In this document: positions 62,301 to 64,000 of the stretch, in pieces
How the letters are laid out: each line of letters starts with the position of its first letter
Numbering within the stretch: position 1 is the first letter of the stretch
Assembly (NCBI RefSeq): GCF_019175385.1
Contig: NC_083338.1
Coordinates: 94,075,777-94,139,776 of the forward strand
DNA from: Lycium barbarum
Taxonomy: Eukaryota; Streptophyta; Magnoliopsida; Solanales; Solanaceae
Direction of reading: 5' to 3'
DNA: 64,000 bases
The notes under the pieces: generated by a model
Databases searched by the model: none
The model's input: only the letters and a program-made list of their open reading frames with translations
What the model was told of the DNA's origin: nothing
Position numbers and translations under genes: made by a program

Positions 62301-63881
62301 GATACGTGGTGTAACAGAGCGTATCACAACAACAATAAGACAATTAAGCAACAAGCCCAACATCACACACATGGCAATAAGCCAAATCACAATAAATGAG
62401 GTGACAAGCCCACAAGTCATCAACAATACCATCCTAAGAATATCCATCCCAACTTCATACCCGAAGGCTTAACATGCTTTCTCCAACAATAAATAACTCC
62501 TACATATGCTTTGCTAACTGAAGTATAACTGAAAGGTAAGCCGTAACCAACCTCAACGCCGAACTGGTGCCACGAACCGTCAAATCTGAGTCTTACCCTT
62601 CTGAAGATCCATTGAATATTCAAAGTCTAGTCATTATCAGAATCTAAATTAGAAATAAGGAATAACGGTACCCGTATTGCTATACATTCGTTCGAATAAA
62701 AAATAAACTAAGGAAAAGAGGAAAATCGGGCCCATAAGTGTAAACCGGGTATTTCATGAGATGGAATTGGTAACCCAACGTTCTAAAAGTTCAATTCTAC
62801 TCTCCAATTGCTAATTAAGATCAATTATTGATCAATTTCATCATTCAAGAAAAAAACCCCAATTTAGGCATAAACCTTAATTTTCAATAATCAGTTTCTC
62901 AACTCAAATTGGAGATTCAGGCTTATTAGTTACTAACTCACAAGATTCCATGATTAGAATAGCAATATTCATTAGTTAAAATCACATCTATAGTCTAAAA
63001 TTCAAATAATAAAATTAAGGTTGAAATTCATCCACTCCAACTAGCCTTTTAGATTCCATCATAGATTTCAATCTTAGAAAGGTAAGTAACTAAGAAAAAG
63101 GTAGGAGAGACTTACCCTAAGATGAATCCATTCAGAAACAACTTCAAATCACCTTTGATTCACTTGGAGAATTAATTTTTGGAATGGGAAATGGATGGTT
63201 CGAATTAGGCATTTAATGTAATCTGATTCAGTGTCTTCCGCTTCTGTGGATTTGCCTCGGTAGAGGATCATACGTTGGGGAACATTTCAATGTAATAGAA
63301 AGGCCTGAATGCATACAGACCAAGCCTCTCTGAGGCGGGTCGGCTGCGGCGCACCCTGTCTCGCTAGGGCGAGACACCAGAAACCAGTTAAATTCTGGCT
63401 TTTTGCCAAGTTCACCCCAAATCCTGACATCCACCCGAGTTCTCCTAGATACAAAAAGATATGCACACATATGTAAATACACGCTATGAACTCATTCGTG
63501 GTCTCGAAATTCCCATCGGAGGTCTATTTGACCGGGTCAACCCCTAACGGCCAAAAACCAACTTTTCAAGCAATGACCCAAAATGCTCCGGAGTGCCTCA
63601 AGAATTGAACTGAATACCCCTACCAATTCATAATTGGCCGTCCGGACCTCACGGAATCGACGGATTTTCGAAAAAGGTTCGTTTACCCAAAAAGTCAATT
63701 ATCATTTAAAGGTTTTTCGCTTTAAGGTTCTAATTCTCATAAGTTACCATAAAACTAGCTCGATTGCCTCGGGAACCATGTCACCCATCCCCGTGGGTCA
63801 AATCATACTAACAAGGCTTGGAGAAGGGTCAACGGGGGTAAATCGATCAAAAGTACCATAACGACCAAACGGGTCTTTACA
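58795..63881 (-). mobile_element. 5' LTR of element C, split by solo LTR E
   Basis: Minus strand from TGTAAAGACCCG (63,881) to GTCGTGACA (58,795); about 2583 bp when E and one GAGC are removed. Matches the shared LTR at 25,538-27,667. Donor-like GG|GTAAG (intron side from 63,115) and, in a part lost from the other LTR, a canonical acceptor: TACTAAT (59,194-59,200), then a pyrimidine tract CTCTTTTTCTCAG ending at 59,167. A short (TA)n lies at 59,363-59,391 and direct repeats of CCGCACACAACC at 59,450-59,570. Confidence 0.88.
59817..62316 (-). mobile_element. Solo LTR E (Tekay-type), 2500 bp
   Basis: Minus strand from TGTTACACCACG (62,316) to GGGTCGTGACA (59,817), flanked by GAGC (59,813-59,816 and 62,317-62,320). 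The homologous LTR gives the empty site GACGAGCGTATC (26,143-26,154). No internal region. Landmarks: TATA (CTTATATAAAGGG, about 61,868-61,882), stem GCGTCC/GGACGT (60,309-60,329), AACTGAC, acceptor GCAG|GA near 60,290. The GACGGG hairpin is decayed here. Stretches at 60,700-61,500 resemble F's LTR, so E belongs to the F/K group. Confidence 0.9.
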
Positions 63882-64000
63882 GTCTTAATGTCCCTGCAAG
63901 ATCTTATAATGGCTTTATTCTCAGATCTTGTTATTTTGAAATGAAATGCTTATGTTTTGGTCTGAATTATTGGTTACTAAGTTTAAGGAACTGAATATGA
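63882..64000. other. Right flank of element C, unassigned
   Basis: T-rich sequence with no ORF, beginning GTCTTAATGTCC directly after the C LTR. In base composition and short words it resembles the end of block I (23,690-23,799), so C may have landed in that block. The resemblance is too weak to call. Confidence 0.3.

Overview
This window is plant nuclear DNA built almost entirely of nested LTR retrotransposons. I find no host gene, no tRNA or rRNA gene and no CRISPR array. The chromodomain-bearing Ty3/gypsy gag-pol, LTRs of 2.3-3 kb, tRNA-iMet and tRNA-Asp primer sites, a CACTA transposon end and the repeat style all point to a eudicot with a large heterochromatic genome. The flavour is that of Solanaceae (inference from general familiarity, not from a search).

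Left part (1-16,943): a CACTA transposon terminus, then a diverged minus-strand LTR (call it L). A plus-strand element F (about 2.77 kb LTR, tRNA-iMet PBS, 4.2 kb internal region without ORFs) is inserted into L. Two solo LTRs, J (3286-5620, TSD TAAGT) and K (6483-9087, TSD TGATG), are inserted into F's left LTR. F's right LTR is truncated and abuts a fragment of another LTR (M).

Middle-left (16,944-23,799): a degenerate plus-strand Tekay/Del-like pol (H), split by solo LTR G (18,721-21,245, TSD GAAGG), followed by an unrelated LTR-like block (I).

Right part (23,800-63,881): one Russian doll on the minus strand. The outermost layer is a decayed Tekay-like element C: 5' LTR 58,795-63,881, gag-pol scattered from 58,581 down to 27,736, and an LTR at 25,538-27,667 shared with a second partial copy C2. 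Solo LTR E sits in C's 5' LTR. Element D (ORF-less, 28,031-36,831) and element B (Athila-like LTR and tRNA-Asp PBS, 37,491-54,829, with its own gag-like ORF) sit in C's pol. Element A (38,044-49,315, TSD AATTC) sits in B's left LTR. A is the youngest layer: its 1520-codon gag-pol reading frame is intact up to one stop just before the chromodomain.

The most interesting signal is in the LTRs. In several families that otherwise differ a lot, the same order recurs: short palindromes just upstream of a TATA box, a consensus 5' splice donor (AG|GTAAG) 200-280 nt after the TATA, and 1.2-2 kb further on a TACTGAC-like branch-point motif, a hairpin whose stem covaries between families, and a (C)AG|G acceptor. 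I read this as a possible conserved intron with a structured 3' splice site inside the LTR. A second covarying hairpin (GACGGG/CCCGTC) lies downstream of the acceptor and a third precedes the polypurine tract. All of this is from reading the sequence; no alignment or folding program was run.
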